The notes: generated by a model not told the origin, from the sequence alone. DNA of 64,000 nucleotides from UTCFX2 sp963726375 (GCA_963726375.1 CAVSCE010000008.1:434001-498000), one strand, 5' to 3'. Counted from the first letter of the stretch, positions 1-11,000 are shown. Translations and numbers: made by a program.

Positions 1-134
1 CGCTTGCCCGAATTGCCAAAGACGCTGGCGCTGCAGCGGTATTGATCGCCGCGCTGGTATCGGTGTGGGCAGGGATATTCATCTTAGGACCGCCACTGTG
101 GCAGCGGCTGCAGGTTTGGTTCAGCAAGCCTTGA
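1..134 (+). CDS. dgkA: Diacylglycerol/undecaprenol kinase, C-terminal end (partial)
   Basis: The last 44 codons of a gene that begins outside the window are read from position 3 to the TGA at 132-134. The peptide contains RIAKDAGAAAVLIAA followed by a hydrophobic stretch and ILGPPLW, which resembles the final transmembrane helix of the DgkA family of small integral membrane lipid kinases. These phosphorylate undecaprenol or diacylglycerol. Only the last helix and a short tail are present, so catalytic residues cannot be checked. The stop lies 46 bases before the next gene on the same strand. The family call is by recognition of the AKD...AAVL pattern only. Confidence 0.72.
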   Translation, partial: LARIAKDAGAAAVLIAALVSVWAGIFILGPPLWQRLQVWFSKP

Positions 135-180
135 TGGACCAATCCGGCGGAATCCATAATTTGTAGAATATGAGGTGGTG

Positions 181-1029
181 ATGATGGCACAGGCATTTTC
201 GTTCGGCACAGTAGGCTCACCGCTTTCCACTCCGAAAAAACCCGGCGGAAGTGTTGGGGCAATCTTACGCCTTACCGAGATGGAATTGGATGCGCTTGAA
301 TTAGGCTGGGTGAGAGCAGTTCGGGTCAGCGAAGAGACCTGCCTGGCAATTCGAGAAACGGCCAGGGAGAATGGCGTCAAGATCAGCATCCATGCGCCTT
401 ACTATATCAATTTAAATGCGGATGAGATTGAATGGCCCAAGTCGCGACAGCGCTTGATGGACGCGGCTACATACGGCTATCTGGCTGGGGCGACGGACAT
501 CATCTTCCATCCAGGCTCATACTTTGGGAGCCCGGCCGAACAGGTTATGCCTCTTGCGATCGAGCGATTGGCTGGCTGCGTGAATGAATTGCGCATTGGA
601 GGAAACCCCGTTTATCTAAGACCAGAGACGATGGGAAAATCCGCAATGATCGGATCGCTGGAAGACGTCTTGCAAATGAGCCGTGAGATTGAAGGAGTCA
701 TACCCTGCCTGGATTTTGCCCATCTCCATGCCCGCCCAGGAGATGGTACGATGAACTCTTACGACGAATGGACTGAAGTACTTGAAACTTATGGGAATGC
801 GCTTGGCGAGACAGCGTTTCAAACGCTGCATATCCACCTTTCCGGAATTGAATACGGGCCAAAGGGCGAAAAAGAACACCTGCGGGTCGAAGAGGCGGAC
901 ATGGACCTGCATGTGCTGTTTCGCGCCCTCCACGATTTTAACTGCAGCGGGCGGATCCTCTGCGAAAGCCCCGTTATGGAAGAAGACGCCCTGGTGTTAA
1001 AGGGAATCTGGCAGGAAATCGCGGGATAA
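181..1029 (+). CDS. Endonuclease IV-like AP endonuclease (TIM barrel)
   Basis: About 282 residues, matching the length of the Nfo family, which cleaves DNA at abasic sites with a three-metal (zinc) centre in the cytoplasm. Metal-site segments appear in family order: IHAPYY near residue 71, FHPG near 110, PETMGK near 149, CLDFAHLHAR near 177, HIHLSG near 219 and ILCESP near 261. The loop holding the Asp-x-His pair of E. coli Nfo is less clear here (KEHLRV). GTG at 175 and ATG at 181 and 184 are in frame. The purine-rich tgaggtgg at 171-178 lies just upstream, so 181 or 184 is the likely start. It is an archaeal-like, short version of the family, and a sugar-isomerase-like role cannot be excluded. 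Confidence 0.78.
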   Translation: MMAQAFSFGTVGSPLSTPKKPGGSVGAILRLTEMELDALELGWVRAVRVSEETCLAIRETARENGVKISIHAPYYINLNADEIEWPKSRQRLMDAATYGYLAGATDIIFHPGSYFGSPAEQVMPLAIERLAGCVNELRIGGNPVYLRPETMGKSAMIGSLEDVLQMSREIEGVIPCLDFAHLHARPGDGTMNSYDEWTEVLETYGNALGETAFQTLHIHLSGIEYGPKGEKEHLRVEEADMDLHVLFRALHDFNCSGRILCESPVMEEDALVLKGIWQEIAG

Positions 1030-1035
1030 GGGCGG

Positions 1036-1787
1036 CTATTTACGGACTTGAATAAAATCGATGATGATCAGGTTTTGTTCGCAGCTGTTGAAGGTATCAA
1101 AATAAACCTGATCGGAAAGCGGGCCGCCAGACTGATTGAGAAGCTGGACCCAAAGCTGACCGCTGGAAGCGATCGGCTGATCGGCAAGTTTAAACTCATA
1201 ACCCGAACGGCCGTAGTTCAAGGCAAGACCGGTGAGGCTGATGTAATCTTCGGGGATTTTCACGTCAGGAAGCCGACCGCCTAACCGAATGATCAGACCG
1301 ATCACCGGGGCGTTGCTCATATCGATCACCTGCCCGCCAACTCCCATCCAATTGCATTCTAATTCCGGGTGATAGATATTTGGGATCGCTTTTGGATTGC
1401 CGGTACGTACCCTGAACGGATACCCGCCGAGGGGAGGAATTGGCGTGTTGGTCGGAGTAGGGGTAATCGTTATGGGAGTTGGCGTCGGGGGAAGCGTCGC
1501 TGTTGGAAGCGGAGTTTCCGAAGGAAGCGGCGCAACCGTGTATGTCGGCGTCCAGGTCGGGGGAGGCTATAGACTGCGTCTGTGGGGGTTGGTGAAGGCA
1601 GCAGCAAAGGAGGCGGCAGCGTCGCTGGTGGAAATGGATTCAATTCCGAGTATGGATTGGTGAAAATCACCAGAAATCCGCCTGTGACGCAGATGACCCC
1701 CAGAAGGGTAAGGACGGTCAGGATGCCCCAAATCACACCACTTCGGCTGCGCGGTCGGGAATATTCGAAGTTTTCATAGCTTTTCAT
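1036..1787 (-). CDS. Membrane-anchored protein with Pro/Thr stalk, unknown function (frameshifted)
   Basis: Not recognised as a named family. The N-terminal part (reading left from 1787) has a short charged segment and one transmembrane helix (about residues 18-42), then a Pro/Thr-rich linker (PPATLPPPLLLPSPTPT). The frame is lost near 1565-1575, and the same kind of linker continues in another frame (TPTYTVAPLPSETPLPTATLP), followed by a globular C-terminal domain of about 125 residues ending in IIIDFIQVRK. The two pieces join with a single-base indel, so one protein of about 250 residues is most likely. The topology suggests a domain displayed outside the membrane on a stalk. It ends 6 bases from the convergent endonuclease gene and lies just downstream of the foldase gene on the same strand. 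Confidence 0.6.
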
Positions 1788-1837
1788 GATGGGTTCCTAA
1801 CAAATTCAGCCAGCGCCATGGAGGGGATATGGACGTT

Positions 1838-2764
1838 TTATGGTGCAATGACCTCGATCTCACTTTGACTGCGGCGCAGCTCCAGCCAGTCTTCAACGGC
1901 CCTGGTTTGCAGCACGAGAAGTGCATCAGGGGACAGCTGCCGCGCTGGATCTCGCTCGAGGACCTGCACAATATGGAAACCTGCTGGAGACTCGATCACC
2001 GGACTATAAGCCTCCGGTTGGAGGTCAAAGACAGCATCTTCGATCTGGCTGGCGGGAAGGTAACCACGCGGGAACCAGCCAAGGTCACCGCCTGTCAGCG
2101 GATCGTATTTCAGCGCCAGGTTTCGGAACGAATTTCCCGCCAGGAGCTGTTGATAGATTTCTTCTGCCTGATCGGATGTGTACAGAAGAATCTGGCGGGC
2201 GTGGATCTGTTCGGTAGAATTTGGGACTTCAGCAGCGATCTTATCTCGCATCCAGGCAGCTGCAACTGAGCGCTCCAGTGCTTTCCTAAAGGTGTTTTCA
2301 TTGTATTGATATTTGGACATCCAGCTTGAAAGGGCATCTTTGCCGCCCAGCTGGACTGTCAGCTGTTGGATTCTTTGGTCCAGGATCGCATCATTGACGA
2401 TAAATCCATTTTCTACGGCTGCCTGAGCGAGCAGCGCCTGGTCAACCAGCTCATCCAGAACCTTTTTTTTATCTTCAGTCTTCAGGTCTGCACCGCTGGC
2501 AGACTGGAACATCGCCAGCTCGGCTTGATATTCTGCAAGTGAAATTTGCCACCCGGAGATGCGCACTGCAAGCGTCTCTTCGGTCGGAGAGGGTGTTGCG
2601 CTGGGTACAGGGATCTCGGCAGTGGATTGCGGGGAGACGGTTTCGGGGGCAGCAGCTGAAGTCTGGGCTGGTGTGGAAGCACCCGGCTTGCAGCCAGTCA
2701 GCATCAGGGAAAGCAACCCCCATAAGATCAGAACAATAATGTAAAAGAAGATGCGTCTTTGCAT
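1838..2764 (-). CDS. PrsA/SurA-like peptidyl-prolyl isomerase lipoprotein
   Basis: 308 residues. A signal peptide ends in the lipobox LTGC (Cys25), followed by a Ser/Thr/Pro linker to about residue 62. A helical SurA_N-like region follows (about 85-180, with KKKVLDELVDQALLAQAA). A rotamase (parvulin/PpiC) domain runs from about 185 to 275 and contains HARQILL, FRNLALKYD, GGDLGWFPRG and GFHIVQVLE, all parvulin hallmarks. The protein should be an extracytoplasmic membrane-anchored foldase helping exported proteins fold. It is followed by the stalked membrane protein on the same strand after about 50 bases, so the two may be co-transcribed. Confidence 0.85.
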   Translation of the reverse strand: MQRRIFFYIIVLILWGLLSLMLTGCKPGASTPAQTSAAAPETVSPQSTAEIPVPSATPSPTEETLAVRISGWQISLAEYQAELAMFQSASGADLKTEDKKKVLDELVDQALLAQAAVENGFIVNDAILDQRIQQLTVQLGGKDALSSWMSKYQYNENTFRKALERSVAAAWMRDKIAAEVPNSTEQIHARQILLYTSDQAEEIYQQLLAGNSFRNLALKYDPLTGGDLGWFPRGYLPASQIEDAVFDLQPEAYSPVIESPAGFHIVQVLERDPARQLSPDALLVLQTRAVEDWLELRRSQSEIEVIAP

Positions 2765-2854
2765 TTATTCACACCTATCCTTGAAATTGGGATTATACGG
2801 TGAAAAAGGGTTTCGTGCAATGACGGTTTCGTAATGTAGGTTCGCCGAATGATC

Positions 2855-2882
2855 TTGACACCTGTTTCGGCTCAGGTATAAT
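2855..2882 (+). promoter_or_regulatory. Sigma70-type promoter for the serS T-box leader
   Basis: TTGACA at 2855-2860 and TATAAT at 2877-2882 are both perfect consensus hexamers, separated by 16 bases. Transcription would start near 2889, at the beginning of the T-box leader of serS. Confidence 0.85.
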
Positions 2883-2888
2883 CCGGTC

Positions 2889-3205
2889 ATTCCAGTCCAA
2901 AAATCAGCGCGGAGACGAGTAGGCTGCCGGTTTTTTCAGAGAGCTGCTGGGTGTGTGAAGCAGTAAACGGGCTTTTCGAAATCCCCTCCGCCGGTCCTAG
3001 CTGGGCCAGATGTGCCTGCAGAGAGATAGGAAGTTGGATCGTGCGGTGATCCAACTCCTGGATCGTAAAGGCGCCGGGTTCGCCCGTTAGCGCGTTGGAG
3101 AGGTCGCGGCCAGATGAACACTCATCCCAATTGATCCGCGGCAAATGCAGGTGGCACCACGAGCGCTCCCCTCGTCCTGCGGGTAGGGGGGCGATTTGAT
3201 TTCTG
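2889..3205 (+). ncRNA. T-box riboswitch leader of serS
   Basis: An untranslated leader of about 330 bases lies between a consensus promoter and serS. It carries the T-box core aggtggcaccacg (about 3149-3161), which closely follows the family sequence that pairs with the NCCA end of uncharged tRNA. A GC-rich hairpin follows with arms cgctcccct (3164-3172) and aggggggcg (3185-3193), then an imperfect T-rich stretch, consistent with a terminator that competes with the antiterminator. Near 2940 the leader has an AGAGAG element as found in stem I. A serine codon TCC occurs near 2982-2989 and could be the specifier, but stem I was not folded rigorously. It is expected to raise serS expression when tRNA-Ser is uncharged. 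Confidence 0.85.
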
Positions 3206-3221
3206 ATGAGGAGGTGCTCAA

Positions 3222-4496
3222 ATGCTCGACATTAACTTGATTCGAGACAATCCGGATGCTGTTCGCAAGTCGCTGGCAGACCGCCAGATGGAACCTGGAC
3301 CGGTTGATGATGTCCTGGCTCTTGACGAAAGACGGCGTGAGCTGATTTTAGAGGTGGAGGCGCTTAAAGCTGAGCGCAATTCCTCCTCAAAAATGATCGG
3401 GAAGATGAAAAATGATGAAGAACGCCAGGCAAAAATCGAGGCGATGCGCGATGTCGGTGAGCGGATCGGTGCTGCTGGACGAGGACCTTCGCCAGGTACA
3501 GGAGCAGCTGACTTCAATTCAGTCCGGTCTGCCGAATATTCCGGATGCGCGTGTTCCTTACGGAAAGGATGACACCGAAAACCAGGTCGTCCGCTCGCAT
3601 GGCGAACTACCCAGATTCGATTTTACTCCTAAGCCTCATTGGGAGCTTGGCACTGACTTAAATATCATCGATTTTGATCGCGGTGTGAAAATCACAGGTT
3701 CGCGCTTTTATGTCCTCAGCGGATCAGGTGCCCGACTGCAGCGAGCTTTGATTGCCTATATGCTGGATCTACATATCCGCCAGGGCTATACCGAGAAGTA
3801 TCCCCCATTCATGGTTAAGGGGCTGACTTTTTCAGCGCGGGCAGCTCCCGAAGTTTGTGGATAACCTCTACCGGGATCATGAAGAAGATCTTTGGATGGT
3901 GCCGACTGCCGAAGTGCCTCTGACCGGCCTGCATATGGACGAGATCCTCGAAGAAGCTGTCCTTCCACGCCTGTATACTGCTTACACTCCTTGCTTCCGC
4001 AGGGAGAAAATGAGCGCCGGGCGGGACGTGCGCGGCATCAAGCGAGGCCATCAGTTCGATAAGGTTGAGATGTATATTTACTGTAAGCCGGAAGATTCCG
4101 AGGCAATGCTCCAGAAGATGCTTTCGGACGCTGAAGAAACCTGCCGGCTTCTGAATTTACCCTATCGGGTGAAACAACTCTGCACCGGAGATTTAGGATT
4201 TGGCGCTGTCGATCACATACGATATCGAAGTCTGGGCTGCAGGGTGCCAGGAGTGGCTCGAGGTTTCATCGGTATCGAACGTGACGGATTTTCAGGCCCG
4301 GCGGGCGAATATCAAGTATCGTCCTGCCGAAAGCGGGAGACTTCGTTATGTGCACACCCTAAACGGCTCGGGATTGGGAATGCCGCGCACGCTGATTGCT
4401 GTCATGGAAAACAACCAGCAGCTCGACGGCTCGCTGGACGTGCCCGAGGTGCTGCGCCCGTGGATGGGCGGGATCGAAGTCATTCGTTCTGAGTGA
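3222..4496 (+). CDS. serS: Seryl-tRNA synthetase (frameshifted in this sequence)
   Basis: Class II synthetase charging tRNA-Ser, about 425 residues when the pieces are joined. The N-terminal coiled-coil tRNA-binding arm starts at ATG 3222 (LDINLIRDNPDAVRKSL), with gaggagg about 8 bases upstream. The frame changes near 3478, 3825-3835 and 4215, each repairable by a one-base indel. Across the shifts the protein continues colinearly: LDEDLRQVQEQL, then KITGSRFYVLSG, VPTAEVPLT, motif 2 (CFRREKMSAGRDVRG), EVWAAGCQEWLEVSSVSN and motif 3 (GSGLGMPRTLIAVMENNQ). All core motifs are conserved, so the breaks are probably sequence errors in an essential gene. The T-box leader upstream controls it. Confidence 0.92.
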
Positions 4497-4549
4497 AGCC
4501 GTGAATCGATCGAGGTTGGCTCATTGCCGATCAAGAAAGTCCTGGAGGT

Positions 4550-5059
4550 ATGCAAGATCTGATGTCTGAGTTCCTTTCCGATTCGATCCTTTGGGTGTCG
4601 CTGTTTTTTATGGTGGTGGGATTATTCAGCGTGCTGGTTCCCATCCTGCCCGGTCTGCTGATCATGTGGTTGGCCGCAATGGCGTACGGGATTGTGCGCG
4701 GATTTGGAACATTAGGGGCAGCCGTGATGATCTTCATTACAATCCTGGTTGTCGCTGGCTCGCTTGCAGATAATCTTCTGATGGGCGCTGGGGCCAGAAA
4801 AGGTGGGGCTTCATGGCTGACGATCTTGATTGCGCTGCTGGCTGGAGTGATTGGGACTGTGGTCTTTCCCCCGTTGGGCGGCTTTATCGCCATCCCGTTG
4901 GCGATTTTGGCTTTGGAGTACGCTCGCCGCAGGAATTTTGCTCAGGCCTGGCAGGCGCTGCTCGGGCTTGCGACCGGTTTTGGCGCGGCTGTCGCCGCCA
5001 GGTCTCTGATCGGGTTGGCCGTTCTGGGATTATGGCTGCTCTGGGTCTGGAAGGGTTAG
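4550..5059 (+). CDS. DUF456 family membrane protein
   Basis: 169 residues, almost entirely hydrophobic, with five or six predicted transmembrane helices. It contains the PILPGLL segment and several Gly/Ala-rich helices (GVIGTVVFPPLGGFIAIPLAIL) typical of the DUF456 family, whose function is unknown. The ggagg at 4541-4545 is very close to the ATG at 4550; an in-frame ATG at 4562 is the alternative. It follows serS by 53 bases, and its stop overlaps the stop of the convergent HEAT-repeat gene by 4 bases. Confidence 0.75.
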   Translation: MQDLMSEFLSDSILWVSLFFMVVGLFSVLVPILPGLLIMWLAAMAYGIVRGFGTLGAAVMIFITILVVAGSLADNLLMGAGARKGGASWLTILIALLAGVIGTVVFPPLGGFIAIPLAILALEYARRRNFAQAWQALLGLATGFGAAVAARSLIGLAVLGLWLLWVWKG

Positions 5060-5637
5060 GGTTTGAAGAAGACCATTCCAACTCCCATGCGCTCCAGCCC
5101 TTCGTTTGCCCAATACTCAACGAGCATCGAGCTGTCGTCCAGGGCTGAGAAGAGAGCCGGGATCGCGCCTGGATCCTGGATGCAGGCGAGAGTTCGGACA
5201 GCAAGCAGGCGGACTGTATGTGTACCGTTCTTAACAGCCTCCTGCAGCGCCGAGACGGCAGGCACCCCGATAGCAGTTAGAGCGTCAGCTGCCAGCCTGG
5301 CAGCAAGCGGGTCTGGATCATCGAGGGCGTGAATCAAATCAGGAACGGCAAGGGGGTCAGGCTGAAGTCGGATGCCAAGGGCAGCGCATTGGCGGATGGC
5401 CGGATTGGGATCTGCGAGAAGTTTTGTTAATAGAAGCGGAGTCCTGCTGTCTGGGATTTCGCTCAGCGCACGGACGGTCCACCAGCGGATGTCTTCATCA
5501 GGATTTTCAAGAAGCGCGCCCAATTCCTGGATTGCTTCTTCACGCTCTGCTATGGAGAGGGCGGCAAGATTTAGGGCTATTTGATCGGCGAGGGCATCAT
5601 TTCCGGTAGAAATTGAATCCAGAAAGCGACCGAGCAA
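5056..5637 (-). CDS. HEAT-repeat protein
   Basis: 193 residues built of about five HEAT/PBS-lyase-type helical repeats of roughly 30 residues each: NPDEDIRWWTVRALSEI, DPNPAIRQCAALGIRL, DPDPLAARLAADALTAIG, NGTHTVRLLAVRTLACI and DSSMLVEYWANEGLERMG. Such repeats make protein-protein interaction scaffolds, and the partner here is unknown. No signal peptide is seen, so it should be cytoplasmic. The start is a TTG at 5635-5637; no ATG fits, and an in-frame stop (TAG, complement of 5650-5652) lies just upstream. The Trm112-like gene ends 15 bases upstream on the same strand. Confidence 0.78.
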   Translation of the reverse strand: MLGRFLDSISTGNDALADQIALNLAALSIAEREEAIQELGALLENPDEDIRWWTVRALSEIPDSRTPLLLTKLLADPNPAIRQCAALGIRLQPDPLAVPDLIHALDDPDPLAARLAADALTAIGVPAVSALQEAVKNGTHTVRLLAVRTLACIQDPGAIPALFSALDDSSMLVEYWANEGLERMGVGMVFFKP

Positions 5638-5652
5638 TTGAGTTCCGATCTA

Positions 5653-5874
5653 TTAACCAGGGGGAGGCACAGGCAGATCTTCCAATTTCAGAGCTGCCCA
5701 CTTATCGCCTTCATCAATCAGCATCACAGGGATATCGTCGCGAATCGGGTATTTTCGACTGCAATCCTGGCAAACCAGCCAACAATCTTTTACCAGTTCC
5801 AGCAGTCCTTCTTTTTCTCGAACGCAAGCGGGACATCGCAGGATTTCCAACAGTTCTTTGCTAACCATAGGCAC
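5653..5874 (-). CDS. Trm112-like zinc-ribbon protein (UPF0434/YcaR type)
   Basis: 73 residues. The pattern SKELLEILRCPAC near the N-terminus, then CQDC at residues 35-38 and KYPIRDDIPVMLIDE, is typical of the Trm112p-like family. Four cysteines (14, 17, 35, 38) would bind one zinc. In eukaryotes Trm112 activates methyltransferases; in bacteria its role is less clear. It sits between the VanW and HEAT-repeat genes on the same strand. Confidence 0.85.
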   Translation of the reverse strand: MPMVSKELLEILRCPACVREKEGLLELVKDCWLVCQDCSRKYPIRDDIPVMLIDEGDKWAALKLEDLPVPPPG

Positions 5875-5913
5875 TCCAGATCATCAAATTGGGTTCTGAT
5901 CCGCTGATCGACG

Positions 5914-7820
5914 TCAGGGGATCGTGAACGGTGTCGGGATGGCTCTTTGATTCTTCTTGATGAGTTTTGATATGTTCGTCCCAGGACCATACTGGTAGAC
6001 ATCAGCCCAGGGGAGGTAGTGGGTGGAGACCGAATCGCTGAGGATGACCTGACCGTCGCGAGAGACTGTTCGAGTGACCGTCACATCCGCTCCTTCTGCC
6101 GCCCAATCAACCTGCTTGACCACGCCCCTGGCCAGCTCTGGATTTTCTTCATAAACCGGATCCGGAGGTTCGACTACATTTTGAGGACCGGTTGACTGCC
6201 ATTCCACTTTCCGCCCGTCTGAGGTGGAATAGAATTTCCAGGTCAGGCTGCGAGAATTCGGGTAGAAATAAGTCTCCATCAAGAAGCCAGTTCGGAGTGT
6301 TGTTAGTAAACTTGAAATCTACCATAGGGACGAAGACGGTCGCATCCAGACCAGCCAGGTCCTCGTCATACCCACCGGAGGTTTGCTCATAATAACCCAC
6401 CCGATAAGCATGAGGATGTCTTTCGATAATCGGAAAACCAGCCAGGAAAGCGGCGCGGAAAAAGGGTTGTGCTCACCTGACATACGCCACCCCCCACACC
6501 TTTGATCGTGCGTCCGCCAAAAATGATCCAGGCTTCAGCATAACCAGAATCCAGGCTGACATTCCCCATCGCACTGGCCATTGAAAACGTCTCGCCAGGT
6601 GGAATCAGTAAACCGTGAAAGTTGGCCGCAGCGGTTTTGATGTTCTGCAGCCGTTCATTTGTGGAACCCCGAAAATACGATGTAGTAGTGATCACGTTTT
6701 CAGTGACCCCGAGCTGCTCTCCAGTAGCGCTGTCGGGCACTGCAGGTTGGGTGATCACAAGGGACATGGGGACGGTATGCTGACCTTCAGCAAGACTTTT
6801 CTGGATCGCCTGGATTGTTGAGGGGATATCCAGGCTGCGCCCGATCCTGGAAGGCTGCAGCAGGTCGAGTTTACGGGTATCGTCATTGAAGATAAAACGG
6901 GCATTGACCGGATAGCGATCAATATCGCCTGCCAGGGCGCTAAGGTATGTAGTGAGCGCCGCTTCACTCAAGCTGACCTGGATCTGAGCCCCTTGCTCGG
7001 CGGTAGTTCGCTCAACGACCAGCATCTCGGCAAGCTGAGATGGAGGAATCTTCCATGGACCAGGATCGCCTTCTTTTGCATCTGGAATTGTCAGCGTGAG
7101 GGGCTGGCTGAGGATCTGGCGGGCGGTTTCAGCCTGCTGGCTGGCGTCCATGATCTCTGGAGGCGTCTCTACGATTGCCAGGGGAACCAGGCCGTCGGAC
7201 ATGCGCTGGATCTGTTTCTGCAGAATTTGAAGAGAAGCCTCGACATCCAGGGAGCGCCCGACCTGACCTGGTACTGCGATGACCTCTACGCCTTCCAGCT
7301 TCAGAGAAGCTTCGAGAGTCGGACGATCGACCTGGGCGCTGATCTGACCCAGATAATTCAGAGCGACCTGTTCGTCATAAGTCAGCGACGGGGCAAGATC
7401 AACACCGCCACCCCAGGCTTGAAGGCGCTCAGTAAGGCGCTTCAAAGGACCTCCGCTACGACCATAAGCATAAGCTCGGCGGGAATTAGCCTGGAAATCG
7501 AGATTCAGGCCGAGTTCAGCCGGGCTGGCGATCCACTTTTGTTCATTGTCCACGAAGACAATCTTGCCAGTCTGTGCGAAAAGCAAGCCGCGCGCCAGTT
7601 TGTCATTGGCCTCAGACAGGGTAAGCCCGTTTAATCTGATCCCGGACACCGAAATTCCAGGATAAATCTTACCGCCATAAGCAATGCTGAAACCAACCAG
7701 GATCGCGATCAGAAAAAATAAGAACAGACCCAGACCGCCAGCAAACAAAAGAACAATTTGCAAAAAGACAGGATCATGGCGTTGCGGTCTTGATCTGGAC
7801 GAGATCGTTGTTGTACTCAT
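5914..7820 (-). CDS. VanW/peptidoglycan-binding/G5 membrane protein (frameshifted)
   Basis: One protein of about 635 residues once two one-base shifts (near 6465 and 6285) are corrected. From the N-terminus it has a cytoplasmic Arg-rich segment, one transmembrane helix (about residues 20-48), two peptidoglycan-binding-like repeats (SGIRLNGLTLSEANDKL and similar at IGRSLDIPSTIQAI), the VanW domain (YFRGSTNERLQNI, IPPGETFSMASAMG, GVGGGVCQVSTTLF) and a G5-like C-terminal domain (WAAEGADVTVTRTVSRDG). The fold is extracytoplasmic and probably acts at the cell wall or surface layer; the biochemical role of VanW is unknown. ATG at 7820 is preferred over the TTG at 7826. It is divergent from the macroglobulin gene. 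Confidence 0.86.
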
Positions 7821-8006
7821 GTGCAATTTTCACCACTCTCGCATCGGAGGCTATCCATCGAGCCAGCCGAACGGGAATTTTGGATAATTTTACCAGAAAA
7901 TGACCGATCTACCTCCTGCCGACCAGCCGATGGGGTAAGTTATAATGATCCGCTTAATGGAACCAGCACTGAAGGTTTCTCGTCTCAAAGGTAGTCAGGA
8001 GAAGCG

Positions 8007-11000
8007 ATGCCTTTTCATATCAATCAGCATACCACTCGACGGAAGAATCCCACTGCAATTCTGGCGATCTATGCGATCTTGATCGTTGGACTTGCCTGTG
8101 GATTTCCCATAGGCGGCGATCCAACCCCTCGCCAGCCGGAGAACCTCCCCTCGCCGACCTTACCACCACCACCACCCACAGCAACGCCAAATCCTCTGCC
8201 GCCTGGTCTTGTGGAAAGCGATCCGCCAGCTCGAGCAGAAGTGGCATCGAAAGGCCCGATAACTTTGTTTTTCAATCAGCCGATGGATCGAGCTTCAGTA
8301 GAATTTGCGTTGGCCAGCCAGATGCAGCAAGAGCTCACATTTACCTGGGTAGATGACACAACGGTGATCGTTTACTTCAATGAAGAATTATCCCCCGATT
8401 TTAAAGCTGGCACTGGAGCTTGGCGACAGTGTTCGCTCTCGCCAGGGCCTTCCACTCACGCGGCCGATCAGCTTGAACTTCCGCACAGCCGGGTATCTGG
8501 CGACTGTGCAGGTCCTCCCGGAGCACAACTCAAGTGATGTCGATCCATCTTCAGCAGTGGTTGCTGCTTTCAACCGACCGGTAGTCCCTCTGGGAGCGGA
8601 TCAGGCAGCCCTGCCTGCTGGTTTTACACTCGACCCGGAAAGCACCGGTAGAGGGATCTGGCTGAACACCAGCACGTATGTTTTCTATCCAGAACCTGCG
8701 CTCGCCGGCGGAGTGACCTACACAGTCAGCCTTAATCCGGAGCTTAAAAGTACTGATCGTATGCCGCTTCGAGAAAGTTACGCATGGAATTTCACGACAG
8801 CTCTTCCGAAGCTTCTCAGTGTTGAGCCGTCAACGGAGATTCCATGGCCGCTGGACCCCAACATCGTTTTGAGCTTCAATCAGCCGATGGACCGTACGAG
8901 TGTTGAGACCGAGTTCTTCGTCGCTTTTCCAGATGGCCGTCCTGTTGAAGGGGCGTTCAAATGGGAAGAAGATGATACCAGGATGATCTTTACTCCGTCA
9001 GCACAGCTTCCGCGCAGCACGACATTTAACCTTTCTTTGGGTTCACAGACCCGGTCAGCAGGAGGCACTGCGCTGGGCGCAGACCTTTCAGCGATGGTTA
9101 TCACAGTCCCAGAACTCAGCATCTCTGGCTCTGAACCGGCGCAGGGGGGTACGATCGGCACATACGATGGGATCGGGCTTTCCTTTACTTCTCCGCTGCC
9201 TTCGAACCAGGATTTTCTCCCATACTTGACGATGGAGCCAGCCGTAAGCAACCTCCAGGCTACGGCCGATCAATCATCGCTGGCCATTTACGGCAGCTTT
9301 TCTCCGAATACCGATTACTTGCTGAAGGTCGCACCTACACTGAGTGATCAATGGGGAGGGGCATTGGGTGAAGAGTTCCAGCTTTCCTTCCGAACCAGCC
9401 CACTTCAGCCCAATGTCTCGATCCTGACAGGCGCGGACGCAATTTTCATGACGCCCGAGGATATCAGTCTGATCCTCCAGGCTGTTAATGTTCCAGAGAT
9501 CCCGCTGACGGTCGGTTCGGTGCCTCTAAATGATCTCTATGATTTGTTAGGACCGAATGGGTATGAGCTGCGCCAGAATTATCGGGGTGAAAACTCGTTC
9601 ACTCTGACCCAACAGGTTGACCTGCCACCAGACCAGACCGAGGCCGTTCAGGTTTTTCTGACGCGAGATCAGCAGTCCTTACCTTCAGGGGTCTATTATG
9701 TCCGGCTGAATTATTCACAGGATCAGGGCTCAACACTGTCAAATATCTTTCCTGGCCCTTATCTTATTGTAGTCAGCAACGTGCAGCTGACGTTTAAGTA
9801 CAGCCCGACGAACGCACTTGTTTGGGCGGTCGATCTCAAAACAGGATTGCCGCTGCCTAATGCTCCGGTTACACTTGCAGGCGAAGATGGCATGTCTTTT
9901 GCCGCTGGCATCACAGACGATGATGGGATTTTCAGGGCGGAATTTGAGCCGCGCCAGGATCCCTACAGTCCAGTTTATGCGGTATTAGGCCAACCAGGTC
10001 AGGAGACCTTTGGAATGGCATTTTCCAGCTGGACTTCCGGGATCGAACCCTGGGATTTTCAGATCGAGACCAATCCCCAACCGCCAGGCTTAAACCTCTA
10101 CATGTACACGGACAGGCCGATCTATCGACCAGGACAGACGGTCTATTTTCGGCTCGTGGCGCGCCAGGCTTACAACGGTCGTTATTCTCCGCCGCAAATT
10201 TCCAGCCTGCCGATCACTATCTTTGGCGCCGAGGGACGCGAACTCAAGACGATGGAGCTTCCGCTGTCTGCCATGGGCACCGCTCATGGGGAGTTTGGAC
10301 TGCCTGAGGATGCCCAGCCGGGTTATTACTCGATCAACAGCTCAGCCGCACAAAACACAACCTTGAATTTCCAGGTTGCCAATTATCGAAAACCGGAGAT
10401 CAATCTGGAAGTCCAGTTCGCTCAAGAGCAGGTCAAAGCCGGTGAAAAGATCGAGGCGGTCATAAACGCTCGATATTTCTTCGACTCACCGGCTGGCAAC
10501 CTGCCTGTCAAATGGGCTCTCTACGCCAAGGATGAAAACTACTCCTTACCCGGTTACCAGGTGGGTCCGGCGGATATAAGCTGGATGAATGCTTATCGGC
10601 TGCCATATTTTGGACAATCACTGGGAGAGATTGTCTCCCAGGGGGAGGCATCTACGGATTCCGATGGCGTCCTGACGTTGGAATTCCCAACTGAGCTGAA
10701 TGACAGCATGCAGCGTTATAGTTTAGAGGTTACGGTTCAGGATGAAAGCGGTCTACCGGTTTCAGGGCGCAGCAGCATTCTTATACACCCGGATTCTTAT
10801 TATATCGGCCTGCGGCCTGATGCCTGGGTTGGCACCGCCGGCAGTCTGATTGGATTCGATGTTTATTCAGCGGACTGGGAGCAGAAGCCTGTCCAGGAGA
10901 TCCGTTTAAGAGCAGAGTTCCAACGGGTTGTATTTGAGCGAAGCGAACCTGTCCCGGGTGATCCATTCCAAATGCCAGTTTATACACCGCGATACACCCC

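Noticed and set aside
2887..3144. Open frame of 85 codons opposite the serS leader
   Set aside because: It lies in the T-box leader, which has a perfect promoter and T-box core on the other strand; the peptide shows no family features.
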